From Lachnospiraceae bacterium (GTDB lineage: Bacteria; Bacillota; Clostridia; Lachnospirales; Lachnospiraceae): a stretch of 33,083 nucleotides of DNA. Made by a program: the position numbers and the translations under genes. How positions within the stretch are numbered: the first letter of the stretch is position 1; each line of letters starts with the position of its first letter. Below, piece after piece: positions 1 to 7,695 of this stretch. The notes beneath the pieces are model-generated. The model did not search any database. It was not told where the DNA came from and saw nothing but the letters and a program-made list of their open reading frames with translations. Location of the stretch: positions 1-33,083 of the forward strand of contig CAADSM010000113.1 in NCBI GenBank assembly GCA_900751785.1, written 5' to 3'.

Positions 1-29
1 AATGTGATTCTCATTACTTGACTTGCCAT
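1..29 (-). CDS. rpsJ: 30S ribosomal protein S10, N-terminal fragment (runs off window)
   Basis: Read leftward, an ATG at 29 is followed by codons for MASQVMRIT, the usual beginning of ribosomal protein S10 in Clostridia. A GGAGG ribosome binding site lies at 41-45, about 11 nt upstream. Only nine codons are inside the window, so the assignment rests on this short match plus a strong promoter and long leader, as expected for the head of the S10 ribosomal protein operon. The rest of the gene and operon would lie to the left. Confidence 0.72.
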
Positions 30-282
30 AAAAAAAGTCGCCTCCTTTTCGTACTTTTGACTTCAGTACGACAAGCGGTGACTGTACACTCTCCCGTGTG
101 TGTCGTGAGAAACATACACGTTGTTTCATACTTTTCCCTTCTGGTAATCAGTAATCAGTTGTGATTCGTACAGTGACTTGTCGCCAGTTTCCTAACTTGA
201 CATTCGCTCCACGGAAAACCTGCCTTCGCTTATTCTTTTGCTCCGGCAGCAACCTCACGCTTCACAGCTATCATGTCACAGC
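30..282 (-). promoter_or_regulatory. Long 5' leader of the rpsJ (S10) operon
   Basis: About 250 nt separate the predicted transcription start (near 282) from the rpsJ start codon, and no ORF with a ribosome binding site is seen in it. A perfect 7-bp stem (65-71 with 49-55, loop 56-64) sits directly before the ribosome binding site at 41-45. Long structured leaders commonly carry autoregulation of ribosomal protein operons; the regulator here is not identifiable from sequence alone. Confidence 0.5.
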
Positions 283-288
283 CCTCTT

Positions 289-317
289 AGTATAGCGAAT
301 CACAAAATTTATTTCAA
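289..317 (-). promoter_or_regulatory. Sigma-A promoter for rpsJ
   Basis: On the minus strand TTGAAA (312-317) and TATACT (289-294) are separated by exactly 17 bp. This is close to consensus and points into the rpsJ leader. Confidence 0.7.
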
Positions 318-369
318 GTAGTTTTTACTAAAAATTGTATTTTTTTCAATACAATCCATAATGCAGTCA

Positions 370-398
370 TTGTTTTCCTCTCTCTCCTGAGATAAAAT
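370..398 (+). promoter_or_regulatory. Possible promoter for adenine deaminase
   Basis: TTGTTT (370-375) and TAAAAT (393-398) are spaced 17 bp apart, about 80 nt before the adeC start. The match is moderate. No purine riboswitch or PurR-like site was recognised in 399-485. Confidence 0.35.
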
Positions 399-485
399 GG
401 AACCAGCGGTTCTCCGCCGGAGAAATCTGCTGTCTCTCGTACTGCGCAGCCGAACTGCCGCGCAGCAGAAAGAAAGGAGGTATGT

Positions 486-2189
486 ATGGAATATACATTA
501 TACCAGAAACTATCGAAAATTGCACTGCATGAACAGAAAGCCGGGCTTGTCCTCAAAAACGCCATGGTCGTTGATGTATTCACGGACGAGATCCGTCAGG
601 CCGACATCGCTGTATCGGACGGATACATCGCCGCCGTGGGAAGCTCTTATGAAGGAGAGAGGGAAGTCGACCTGAGCGGGAAGTATGTGCTCCCCGGATT
701 CATGGACTCCCATCTCCATCTGGAATCTACTATGGTGACTCCCAACAAGCTGGTGTCTGCTGCAGCGCTCTGTGGCACAACGACGTTCATCGTGGATCCG
801 CATGAAGCTGCAAATGTCAGCGGACCGGACGGGATCGACTACATCCTGGAGCAGACAGAGCACAGCCCCGCAAATGTCTTTGTCATGATCCCATCCTGCG
901 TACCGGCGACAGAGTACGACGATAACGGCTGTCTTCTGACCGCCGACAAGATGGCGCCGTATCTCTCCTCTGCCAGGGTACTGGGCCTGGGAGAAGTGAT
1001 GAATGCCCCGGGTGTCATCCGGGCGGATCGGGAGCTTCACAGGAAAATGGATATCTTCCGCGGAAAGGTCCTGGACGGACACGCCCCCTATCTTCCAGAG
1101 GACGAGCTGAGCGCATACGCTCTTGCAGGCATAAGCACCGACCATGAAGCCTCTGATTTCGACTATGCGCTGGAAGAGATCCGCCGCGGCATCCACGTGC
1201 ACATCCGCGAAGGGAGCGCGGCACACAATCTGGAAACGCTCGTAAGCGGGATCGTCTCCCGCGGACTCCCGACGGAGAACTTCTCCTTCTGCACGGATGA
1301 CAAGCATATCGAGGACATCCTGAAACAGGGACACATTAATTATAATGTACGAAAGGCAGTCGAACTTGGACTTTCCCCTGTCTCCGCCATCAAGATGGCG
1401 ACGATCAATACCGCGCGCTGCTACGGGCTCGATCATCTCGGAGCCATCGCGCCGGGATATCAGGCAGATCTGATCGTGACCGATGACCTCCGGCAGCTCA
1501 ACATCCTCAGTGTTTACCACAAGGGAAAGGCTCTTGATCCATCTGCAAAGCCCTGTGTCTCCGAGTGTCCCGCTCCATTAAAGAACACGGTGCATGTGAA
1601 GCCTCTGAGCCGGGATGCATTCCGCCTCCCCATCACACGGGATGAGGTGCCCGTCATCCGCCTCAACGCTTCACAGATCACCACAGCGAAAGAGTTCTGC
1701 CACCTGAAAATGACCGGCAATTATCTCCCTGCAGGCGGATTCAATAAGATCGCAGCAGTAGAGCGGCACAGGGCATCCGGCATGATCGGCGTCGGCATAT
1801 GCTCCGGCTATCAGATACGAAACGGCGCTGCAGCTTCTTCCGTCTCACATGACTCGCACAATATCATCGTTGTCGGAGATAACGACGAGGATATGCTCCT
1901 CGCAGTCAATGAGATCATCCGCACCCAGGGCGGCTACAGCCTGGTCAGCCGCGGAACAGTGATAGACACCCTGCCGCTTCCCGTCATGGGCCTGATGTCG
2001 GACGCAGGCTTCGAGAATGTAAACCGCACGCTCGGACACATGATCGAAGAGGCGCATAGGATGGGCGTTCCGGATGACGTCGATCCGTTCATCACATTGT
2101 CCTTTCTCGCGCTCCCTGTCATACCCGAGATCAGGGTCACGCCGCGCGGAGTACTGGACACGGTAAATTTTGAGTTTTTAAGTTATTAA
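486..2189 (+). CDS. adeC: Adenine deaminase
   Basis: Converts adenine to hypoxanthine and ammonia in purine salvage (cytoplasmic, metal-dependent amidohydrolase). The 567-residue length fits the AdeC/Ade family. The amidohydrolase metal motif HLHLE is at residues 76-80, followed by DPHE near 104-107 and later DGHAP and STDHE segments, as in adenine deaminases. Start: ATG at 486 lies 5 nt after AGGAGG (475-480); an earlier ATG at 482 is too close to the binding site. The next gene, a hypoxanthine/guanine-type permease 59 bp downstream on the same strand, supports a two-gene purine salvage operon. The first frame of TGA/TAA signals shows no interruption. Function is confident; regulation is not evident. 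Confidence 0.93.
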   Translation: MEYTLYQKLSKIALHEQKAGLVLKNAMVVDVFTDEIRQADIAVSDGYIAAVGSSYEGEREVDLSGKYVLPGFMDSHLHLESTMVTPNKLVSAAALCGTTTFIVDPHEAANVSGPDGIDYILEQTEHSPANVFVMIPSCVPATEYDDNGCLLTADKMAPYLSSARVLGLGEVMNAPGVIRADRELHRKMDIFRGKVLDGHAPYLPEDELSAYALAGISTDHEASDFDYALEEIRRGIHVHIREGSAAHNLETLVSGIVSRGLPTENFSFCTDDKHIEDILKQGHINYNVRKAVELGLSPVSAIKMATINTARCYGLDHLGAIAPGYQADLIVTDDLRQLNILSVYHKGKALDPSAKPCVSECPAPLKNTVHVKPLSRDAFRLPITRDEVPVIRLNASQITTAKEFCHLKMTGNYLPAGGFNKIAAVERHRASGMIGVGICSGYQIRNGAAASSVSHDSHNIIVVGDNDEDMLLAVNEIIRTQGGYSLVSRGTVIDTLPLPVMGLMSDAGFENVNRTLGHMIEEAHRMGVPDDVDPFITLSFLALPVIPEIRVTPRGVLDTVNFEFLSY

Positions 2190-2209
2190 AAGGAATCTGA
2201 TCGTACAGA

Positions 2210-2232
2210 GCTGCATTTTTCAGAAATGCAGC
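2210..2232 (+). other. Intercistronic hairpin between adeC and the purine permease
   Basis: A perfect 9-bp stem (2210-2218 with 2224-2232) with a 5-nt loop ends a few bases before the permease ribosome binding site (GAAGGGA). There is no U tract, so it is not an intrinsic terminator. It may affect mRNA stability or translation of the second gene. Confidence 0.5.
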
Positions 2233-2248
2233 AGAAGGGATATTATTT

Positions 2249-3607
2249 ATGGAAAAATTTTTTAAACTAAAGGAACACAATACTGATGTAAAGACCGAGG
2301 TCATCGCCGGCGTCACAACGTTTATGACCATGGCGTATATCCTCGCAGTCAACCCGAACATCCTGAGCGCAGCCGGGATGGAGAGCGGATCTGTTTTCAC
2401 GGCCACGGCCCTGGCGTCCGCCATCGCTTCTTTTCTGATGGCGCTGACAGCCAACCTGCCCTTCGTGCTCTCCGCCGGCATGGGGCTGAATGCGTATTTT
2501 GCCTATACCGTCTGCGGACAGATGGGATACAGCTGGCAGGGCGCCCTGGCAGCCGTATTCGTCGAGGGCATCATCTTTATCCTGCTCTCTCTCACCAGCG
2601 TCCGCGAGGCGATCTTCAACGCCATCCCGCAGACCTTAAAGATCGCGGTCTCTGTCGGAATCGGGCTTTTCATCACCTTCATCGGGCTGCAGAACGCACA
2701 TGTAGTCGTGGACAGCTCCACTTTAGTCGGCCTGTTTTCATTCAGCGGCTCTGTGAAAAACGGTACGTTCCAATCAGAGGGCATCACGGTTGTCCTTGCA
2801 ATGATCGGAATCCTCATCACAGCAGTCCTGGTGATCAAGAACGTAAAGGGGAATATCCTGATCGGCATCTTCGCAACATGGATCCTCGGGATCATCTGCC
2901 AGCTCGCAGGACTGTATGTGCCTGATCCGGAAGCAGGCTTCTACAGCCTGATCCCGTCCGGCATCTTTTCCATGCCTGAGAGCATGGCCCCGACCTTCAT
3001 GCAGCTGTCATTTGAGGGGATCGATATCATCAACTTTATCGTCATCATGTTCGCTTTTCTGTTCGTGGATATGTTCGACACCCTCGGAACACTGATCGGC
3101 TGCGCGTCAAAGGCTGATATGCTGGATGAGGACGGAAAACTCCCCGGGATCAAGGGCGCGCTTCTCTCCGACGCCATCGGAACAACAGTGGGCGCTGTAT
3201 TCGGAACCTCAACGATCACAACATTCGTAGAATCTTCCTCTGGCATCGCAGAAGGCGGAAGGACCGGTCTTACATCGATCGTGTCCGGCTTCCTCTTCCT
3301 GATCTCACTGTTCCTGTCGCCGCTGTTTCTCGCGATCCCGTCGTTTGCCACGGCTCCGGCGCTTGTGATCGTGGGATTCCTGATGATGCAGCAGGTGACG
3401 AAGATCGAGTTCACCGACCTGACAGAGGCGATCCCCGGATTTATCACGATCTTCGCGATGCCTTTTATGTACTCGATCTCTGAGGGCATCTCTCTTGGGA
3501 TCATCTCCTATGTGATCATCAATCTCGCAGCAGGCAGACGCAAAAACATCACGCCGCTCATGTATGTGCTGGCTGTCCTCTTCCTGCTGAAATATATCAT
3601 CCTGTAG
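2249..3607 (+). CDS. NCS2-family purine permease (AzgA/PbuG type, hypoxanthine/guanine)
   Basis: A 452-residue integral membrane protein with many hydrophobic segments, of the AzgA/PbuG branch of the nucleobase-cation symporters. These proteins import hypoxanthine, guanine or adenine with protons. Family signs include the N-terminal segment TEVIAGVTTFMTMAYI and GMGLNAYFAY near residues 78-87, plus a central DMFDTLGTLIG stretch. It follows adeC by 59 bp and a strong terminator follows it, so the pair forms a compact salvage unit: the permease brings in bases and AdeC turns adenine into hypoxanthine. Which purine is preferred cannot be told from the sequence. The ribosome binding site GAAGGGA lies about 9 nt before the ATG. 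Confidence 0.9.
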   Translation: MEKFFKLKEHNTDVKTEVIAGVTTFMTMAYILAVNPNILSAAGMESGSVFTATALASAIASFLMALTANLPFVLSAGMGLNAYFAYTVCGQMGYSWQGALAAVFVEGIIFILLSLTSVREAIFNAIPQTLKIAVSVGIGLFITFIGLQNAHVVVDSSTLVGLFSFSGSVKNGTFQSEGITVVLAMIGILITAVLVIKNVKGNILIGIFATWILGIICQLAGLYVPDPEAGFYSLIPSGIFSMPESMAPTFMQLSFEGIDIINFIVIMFAFLFVDMFDTLGTLIGCASKADMLDEDGKLPGIKGALLSDAIGTTVGAVFGTSTITTFVESSSGIAEGGRTGLTSIVSGFLFLISLFLSPLFLAIPSFATAPALVIVGFLMMQQVTKIEFTDLTEAIPGFITIFAMPFMYSISEGISLGIISYVIINLAAGRRKNITPLMYVLAVLFLLKYIIL

Positions 3608-3613
3608 CACACT

Positions 3614-3651
3614 GTCCCCCGCTCCAAAACAGCGGGGGACGGTTCGTTCTT
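3614..3651 (+). terminator. Terminator after the purine operon
   Basis: A perfect 10-bp GC-rich stem (3614-3623 with 3631-3640, loop of 7) is followed by a T-rich but interrupted tail (GGTTCGTTCTT). It is placed directly after the permease stop codon. Confidence 0.75.
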
Positions 3652-3702
3652 ATGGGGGTTCTGCTGTCTTGTGCAGTATTTTTATTGATAACGATTTTTA
3701 TG

Positions 3703-3732
3703 TTGACGAAAACAACTCCCTGTCATTATGAT
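3703..3732 (+). promoter_or_regulatory. Promoter for the coiled-coil membrane protein gene
   Basis: TTGACG (3703-3708) and TATGAT (3727-3732) with an 18-bp spacer. A second TTGACA at 3759-3764 has only poorly spaced -10 candidates. The transcript would have an 80-nt leader before the ATG at 3814. Confidence 0.5.
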
Positions 3733-3813
3733 AAAATCAACTCGTGCTTTGTCGAATTTTGACATCACTTTAATTAATAAGGAGTAATAATATAGTAAAA
3801 GGGGAGGCAGATT

Positions 3814-4512
3814 ATGACCAGAACAGACACAAACACGATTCTGTACAAGGAAGATGGCGCAACGATTGACTTAAGCAGCACCCAGCAGCTTGAACAGGGA
3901 CAAGACTTCACACAACGCATTTCTGACGCCGGGGAACCCGAAGACCCGCAGCCAGACGATCCGTCCGAGGATACAGATGGCAGCTTCGAAGACGCAGAGA
4001 CCAAGATCAACCAGAGCAACTATCTGCGCTATCTGTCAGAATTGAGGAAAGCTGACAGCGAGCTGGCTCTCGCAAAAGCAGAGTCCGCCGAACTTGTCCG
4101 GCTGATGGACAGCTACCGCGAGCACTATACGCAGTACGAAGCGCTCGTCAAGAACCAGGTACAGGAAAACAACGCGGCTGTTGATGAAAAACTGAAGTCG
4201 CTGAAGTCTCTGGCAAGAAAGATCCGAAAGACCAGCGATTCCATGGACTCGCGCATCGACCAGGAGGTACAGCGTCTCAGCGAAGCTCTGTCGAATTCGA
4301 TCGAGGGAAGCATCAAGCAGTCCTGCGACGAAGAGCTCAAGAAGCTGAGCGAGGCAACACATGTCCTGCACGACTACAGTGAAAAGGTAAAAGAACAATA
4401 TGAGAAGCTTCAGAAATTAGAAGGATTCAAGTTCGCGCTCTTTACGATCAGCAGCCTCTGCTCGCCGATCATCCTGATCCTTATGATCCTGAACCTTCTT
4501 CACATCATCTGA
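3814..4512 (+). CDS. Uncharacterised tail-anchored coiled-coil protein
   Basis: Not recognised as a known family. The 232-residue product has three visible parts: a very acidic, proline-containing N-terminal segment (about residues 30-62), a long heptad-like, Glu/Lys/Gln-rich region (about 65-200) expected to form coiled coil, and one hydrophobic segment near the C-terminus (about 207-230). There is no signal peptide, so the likely topology is a cytoplasmic body with a C-terminal membrane anchor. GGGGAGG precedes the ATG by about 7-8 nt and is a strong ribosome binding site. The gene is monocistronic, with its own promoter and its own terminator, and faces hydF. Coding potential is supported by the binding site, the uninterrupted frame and the ordered domain layout. 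Function is unknown. Confidence 0.8.
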   Translation: MTRTDTNTILYKEDGATIDLSSTQQLEQGQDFTQRISDAGEPEDPQPDDPSEDTDGSFEDAETKINQSNYLRYLSELRKADSELALAKAESAELVRLMDSYREHYTQYEALVKNQVQENNAAVDEKLKSLKSLARKIRKTSDSMDSRIDQEVQRLSEALSNSIEGSIKQSCDEELKKLSEATHVLHDYSEKVKEQYEKLQKLEGFKFALFTISSLCSPIILILMILNLLHII

Positions 4513-4560
4513 TCTTCCATGCAGTCAATCTTTTTTATCAAATGCAGAAGATACGGAGAA

Positions 4561-4599
4561 AGCGCCGCAGACCGGACATTGTCCGCGCGGCGCTTTTTT
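4561..4599 (+). terminator. Intrinsic terminator between convergent genes
   Basis: An 8-bp GC-rich outer stem (4561-4568 with 4587-4594) encloses a second 6-bp stem (4573-4578 with 4580-4585) and ends in T6 (4594-4599). It ends the rightward coiled-coil gene. Read leftward it is followed only by TTTCTCC, so it may also stop hydF transcription weakly. Confidence 0.85.
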
Positions 4600-4666
4600 G
4601 CCTGTATCATATTTCCGGCCAGTTCCGGGCACATACCTGCCGCCCGGCCCTTCTGAACGTTCCCAT

Positions 4667-5908
4667 TCATTTTCCAGCCGCATCCAGCAGTGATTCAATC
4701 TCGGGAAATACCTCCACGCTCCTTTTCAAGATTCCCTTCACATAGGCGATCAGGATGCCGTAATTCGTCATCGGCACTCCCTGGTCCTGCGCGCAGCTCA
4801 AACGGTATTTCATCTCCCGTTCATTGAGCATGCAGCCGCCGCAGTGGACGATCAGGCGATACTTCCCAAGCTCATCGGGGAACTCCGTCCCCGACGTTGT
4901 CTCGATCCTGATCTCCTTCCCTGTATATTCCCGGATCCACTTTGGGATCTTCACAGTGCCGATGTCATCACACTGCCGATGATGCGTGCATCCCTCGCTG
5001 ATCAGGATCGTATCTCCGTCCTCCAGCCGGTCCAGCGCTGTGACGCCCTTTACCGCCGACTCCAGATTTCCCTTGTATCTGGCGAACAGTATAGAGAAGG
5101 ATGTAAGTAAGATATCCTCCGGGACGTCCCTGGAAACCTGGCCAAATGCCTGGCTGTCCGTTATGACGAGCGCCGGTTTCTTTCCGAGCTGTCCCAGAGT
5201 CTGTCCCAGCTCTGTTTCCTTCACCACAACGGAAACAGCATTCCCATCCAGAAGATCCCTGATGGTCTGCTGCTGTGGAAGGATCAGCCTTCCTTTCGGC
5301 GCCGCCTTGTCGATAGGAACGACAAGTACGACAAAATCCGACGGCGAGACCAGATCCCTCACGATATATTTCTCCGGCTCTTCTGCGCGGGCAGCGGCAG
5401 CAATCTTTTCCTTCAGCTCCCGTATCCCGCTGCCGTCCGACGCGCTCACCGGCACAAACCCGCTCTCACTCAGTCCCAGCTCTTCCCTGATCTGCCGCCC
5501 CTTCTCCTCTGCGGTCAGATCTATTTTATTCAGCACGACAAGGTACGGTATTTTCTTTCTCCTGATCCTCCCAAGGAGCGCCTCGTCTTCCGGCGAGATT
5601 CCCGCCGTCCCGTCGATGACGAGCACCGCCACATCCGTCTTGTTCAGGACCTGATAGCTCTTCCTGACTCTCAGCGCGCCCAGCTCTCCCTCGTCGTCGA
5701 TCCCCGGCGTGTCCATCATGACCACCGGTCCCAGCGGAAGGAGCTCCATGGACTTGTATACCGGATCTGTGGTCGTGCCCATCACATCAGAGACCACTGC
5801 GATATCCTGCCCTGTCACCGCATTCATGACACTGGACTTGCCCGCGTTCCGTTTCCCGAAAAAACCGATGTGGACTCTCTCTGACATCGGTGTCTGATTC
5901 ATGCCCAT
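4667..5908 (-). CDS. hydF: [FeFe]-hydrogenase maturation GTPase HydF
   Basis: HydF is the scaffold on which HydE and HydG assemble the di-iron subcluster before it is passed to the [FeFe] hydrogenase. The 413-residue protein has an Era-like GTPase domain with GKRNAGKS (18-25), DTPG (66-69) and NKID (127-130). Its C-terminal iron-sulfur motif is C307-x-H309 ... H355-C356-x-x-C359, the CxH...HCxxC signature of HydF. The start is ambiguous between ATG 5908 (9 nt after GGAGG) and ATG 5902; the longer form is given. It begins 36 nt after the 3' end of tRNA-Sec with no terminator in between, so tRNA and hydF may share a transcript. hydE, hydG and the hydrogenase are not in the window. Confidence 0.95.
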   Translation of the reverse strand: MGMNQTPMSERVHIGFFGKRNAGKSSVMNAVTGQDIAVVSDVMGTTTDPVYKSMELLPLGPVVMMDTPGIDDEGELGALRVRKSYQVLNKTDVAVLVIDGTAGISPEDEALLGRIRRKKIPYLVVLNKIDLTAEEKGRQIREELGLSESGFVPVSASDGSGIRELKEKIAAAARAEEPEKYIVRDLVSPSDFVVLVVPIDKAAPKGRLILPQQQTIRDLLDGNAVSVVVKETELGQTLGQLGKKPALVITDSQAFGQVSRDVPEDILLTSFSILFARYKGNLESAVKGVTALDRLEDGDTILISEGCTHHRQCDDIGTVKIPKWIREYTGKEIRIETTSGTEFPDELGKYRLIVHCGGCMLNEREMKYRLSCAQDQGVPMTNYGILIAYVKGILKRSVEVFPEIESLLDAAGK

Positions 5909-5944
5909 CCTTCCATACCTCCCGTCTCATCTGCATTTTCTCTC

Positions 5945-6042
5945 TGGCGGGGACATGTGGGAATCGAACCCACCCGGGACGTCTCATCCGCCCCACTCAG
6001 GTTTTGAAGACCCGGAAGCACACCAGTTACTTTTCTGCCCCC
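5945..6042 (-). tRNA. selC: tRNA-Sec (anticodon TCA)
   Basis: A 98-nt tRNA with encoded CCA (5945-5947), much longer than standard tRNAs. The anticodon stem is CGGGT/ACCTG with loop CTTCAAA (6003-6009), giving anticodon TCA (6005-6007) that reads UGA. The extended acceptor arm pairs GGGGGCAG with ATGTCCCC (7 pairs including G-U, with a G-A closing position), the T arm is GTGGG/CCCAC around TTCGATT, and there is a long variable arm. The loop and the T-stem region match bacterial tRNA-Sec. It lies in the same island as selA, selB and selD, which use it. It is charged with Ser and converted to Sec by SelA. Confidence 0.96.
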
Positions 6043-6051
6043 ATAATCACA

Positions 6052-6077
6052 GACGGCGGCTTATCAATGCCGCCGTC
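6052..6077 (-). other. Strong hairpin in the leader of tRNA-Sec
   Basis: A perfect 9-bp stem (6052-6060 with 6069-6077, loop of 8) lies 9 nt upstream of the tRNA-Sec 5' end. No U tract follows in the leftward direction. It is downstream of the DUF3343 gene and downstream of the predicted tRNA promoter, so it would be in the precursor tRNA leader. It could be a remnant terminator for the upstream operon or a processing element. Confidence 0.6.
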
Positions 6078-6089
6078 ATGCTGTATTCT

Positions 6090-6118
6090 ATACTATCAGA
6101 ACATCGCCGCAATGTAAA
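6090..6118 (-). promoter_or_regulatory. Promoter for tRNA-Sec (and possibly hydF)
   Basis: On the minus strand TTTACA (6113-6118) and TAGTAT (6090-6095) are spaced 17 bp. Transcription would begin near 6083, about 40 nt before the tRNA. Confidence 0.5.
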
Positions 6119-6133
6119 GCCGGCAAAACCGCC

Positions 6134-6370
6134 TTACACCATACACTCATGCAGAGCCTCCTGTTCTATGCCGTTTTCTCTCATAACGCGCTCCACCTGC
6201 GCCCGCTCTTCAAGAGGCGCACACCAGGCAAGGCCGCAGCCCGCCGAGATCACTCTCGGGACAGGGATAAGCCTGCCTGGGACACGAAACTCCCGGCAGG
6301 TCTTTTCCATCGCCATCGCGTCCGCCGTTGTGTGGAAGGTTACAACAAGCTTCCGTTCTTTCTTTCTCAT
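6134..6370 (-). CDS. DUF3343 protein, putative Se/S carrier
   Basis: A 78-residue cytoplasmic protein of the DUF3343 family, described as putative Se/S carrier-like and often found beside selenium genes. The recognisable core is the PVPRVISAGCGLAW stretch; C45 lies in it, C50 follows, and there is an N-terminal Cys near residue 24. Its ATG overlaps the stop of the TusA-like gene by 4 nt (ATGA), so the two are translationally coupled. It is last in the csd-yedE-tusA-DUF3343 unit. The inferred role is carrying persulfide or selenopersulfide between the desulfurase and SelD; this is not shown by the sequence. Confidence 0.85.
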   Translation of the reverse strand: MRKKERKLVVTFHTTADAMAMEKTCREFRVPGRLIPVPRVISAGCGLAWCAPLEERAQVERVMRENGIEQEALHECMV

Positions 6371-6579
6371 AATTTCTGCTCTATCACAATGGCAAATCCA
6401 TCTTCCGTCTCCGTGGATACCGTTTTTCTGCCATGATCTTTTGCAAATTTTTCTACATTCATTTTCTGATGGGGCTCAGTCACCAAAATTCTTACCGGTC
6501 CCGTCTCATTTCTGAGCACTTCTGCCGTGAGCATCAGAGGCTCCGGGCAGGAAAGCCCTCTTGCGTCAACCTCTTTCAT
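6367..6579 (-). CDS. TusA/SirA-like sulfurtransferase
   Basis: A 70-residue TusA-family protein. The opening KEVDARGLSCPEPLM contains the CPxP motif whose cysteine carries a persulfide (or selenopersulfide). A longer reading frame extends to 6633, but the ATG at 6579 has a GGAAGG-type binding site and avoids overlapping yedE, so the shorter start is chosen. The gene begins 4 nt after the yedE stop and overlaps the next gene, which indicates a single operon. In a general tRNA-thiolation setting TusA hands sulfur to TusBCD; here the neighbours suggest a selenium relay instead. Confidence 0.9.
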   Translation of the reverse strand: MKEVDARGLSCPEPLMLTAEVLRNETGPVRILVTEPHQKMNVEKFAKDHGRKTVSTETEDGFAIVIEQKL

Positions 6580-6583
6580 CTTC

Positions 6584-7681
6584 TTACCTTCCTTCACTTC
6601 TTTTATTTGTAAATGCAATGATAAAACATACAATGATACAGATGATCACCGCCACCCTGCCGTTCAGCGGGACAGCGCCTGCGATAACCTCCTGTGTCTC
6701 TGCATTCACCGATGTTCCGCTTGCCGCCAGGCCAAAATTGTGCGCCATTGCCGCGCCTGCAAACATCCCGAGCACTGTCACTGCCGAATCAGATGACCCC
6801 TGCCCTGCAAGGATGAGCTGGCGGAGCGGACACCCGCCTGCAAGGACTGCGGCAAATCCTACCGCATACATACCAAGGATGCTCCAGAGATGCTCTGAGT
6901 GGGCGATAATTCCCGGTGTGTCAAACGCCGGCACAAATCTTCCCGACGCAATATTGAAAATAAGCATCACTGCAAAAAATCCGCCTATGATCGTCAGCAG
7001 GTCAAAGTTTTTCATAAGGATCACATCACGGACACTCCCCGCGAAGCACATCCGTGATTTCTGTGCGAACGCACCGAAGATAAGTCCGCCGATCAAGGAC
7101 AGAAGGATCGGGGCGTGCATGCTTCCCGGACCGCTCTCACTGCTGCGAAGAACTGTTGAAGCCAGCGCGAGGATAAGAATCCCCAGCATTACCGCCGGCA
7201 GCATCCCGCCGCTGACGCGGTTCGCCAGATGCGCCCTGCCCAGGCTGAATCCCTTCTTGAGCGCGAAAACTCCGGTCGCAGCTCCGAGCACAAAGCCGAT
7301 GAGCGCCACCCATGCATTCAGATCTCCTGCTGACATGCGGATGATCATCCGGAGCGGGCATCCCAAAAACACAAGCGATCCAACCGCCAGGACGACGCCG
7401 AGCACAAACCTTGTCATCGGCGAGGAACCCGCCATCGACCTGTACTCTCCGGTCGCCGTCGATATGATAAACGCTCCCAGCACAAGTCCCGCTATCTCCG
7501 GTCTGGCATACTGCACAGTCTCAGCCGAGTGCATCCCAAGCGCTCCCGCTGTATCCCGGATAAAGCACGCGATACAGAGCGCCATATTCGCCGGATTTCC
7601 AAAATATGCCAGGCATGCCGCAGCAATGCCGCAGACAACTCCCGCAGCCGCAAGCTTTTTCTTTGAATCAGATAAATTCAT
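6584..7681 (-). CDS. yedE: Selenium metabolism membrane protein YedE (YeeE/YedE family)
   Basis: A 365-residue polytopic membrane protein with roughly ten hydrophobic segments and two similar halves. Each half carries a cysteine motif: GCPLRM in the first half and GGCPLRQ in the second. These are typical of the YeeE/YedE family, whose member TsuA (YeeE) imports thiosulfate; the YedE/FdhT branch is associated with selenium genes. The inferred role is import of a reduced selenium (or sulfur) compound. AGGAGGG precedes the ATG by about 7 nt, and the gene starts 14 nt after the desulfurase stop. Its position between a cysteine desulfurase and a TusA-like carrier fits that task. Confidence 0.9.
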   Translation of the reverse strand: MNLSDSKKKLAAAGVVCGIAAACLAYFGNPANMALCIACFIRDTAGALGMHSAETVQYARPEIAGLVLGAFIISTATGEYRSMAGSSPMTRFVLGVVLAVGSLVFLGCPLRMIIRMSAGDLNAWVALIGFVLGAATGVFALKKGFSLGRAHLANRVSGGMLPAVMLGILILALASTVLRSSESGPGSMHAPILLSLIGGLIFGAFAQKSRMCFAGSVRDVILMKNFDLLTIIGGFFAVMLIFNIASGRFVPAFDTPGIIAHSEHLWSILGMYAVGFAAVLAGGCPLRQLILAGQGSSDSAVTVLGMFAGAAMAHNFGLAASGTSVNAETQEVIAGAVPLNGRVAVIICIIVCFIIAFTNKRSEGR

Positions 7682-7695
7682 TTTCTTCCCTCCTG

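Noticed and set aside
333..355. An A/T-rich inverted repeat as a terminator for leftward genes
   Set aside because: It lies upstream of the rpsJ promoter with no leftward gene ending there, and the stem is nearly all A-T.
318..485. A purine riboswitch before adeC or the purine permease
   Set aside because: No three-stem aptamer with the conserved loop sequences was found in 318-485 or 2190-2248.
510..1520. A 336-codon minus-strand frame inside adeC
   Set aside because: Antisense shadow of adenine deaminase without start signals.
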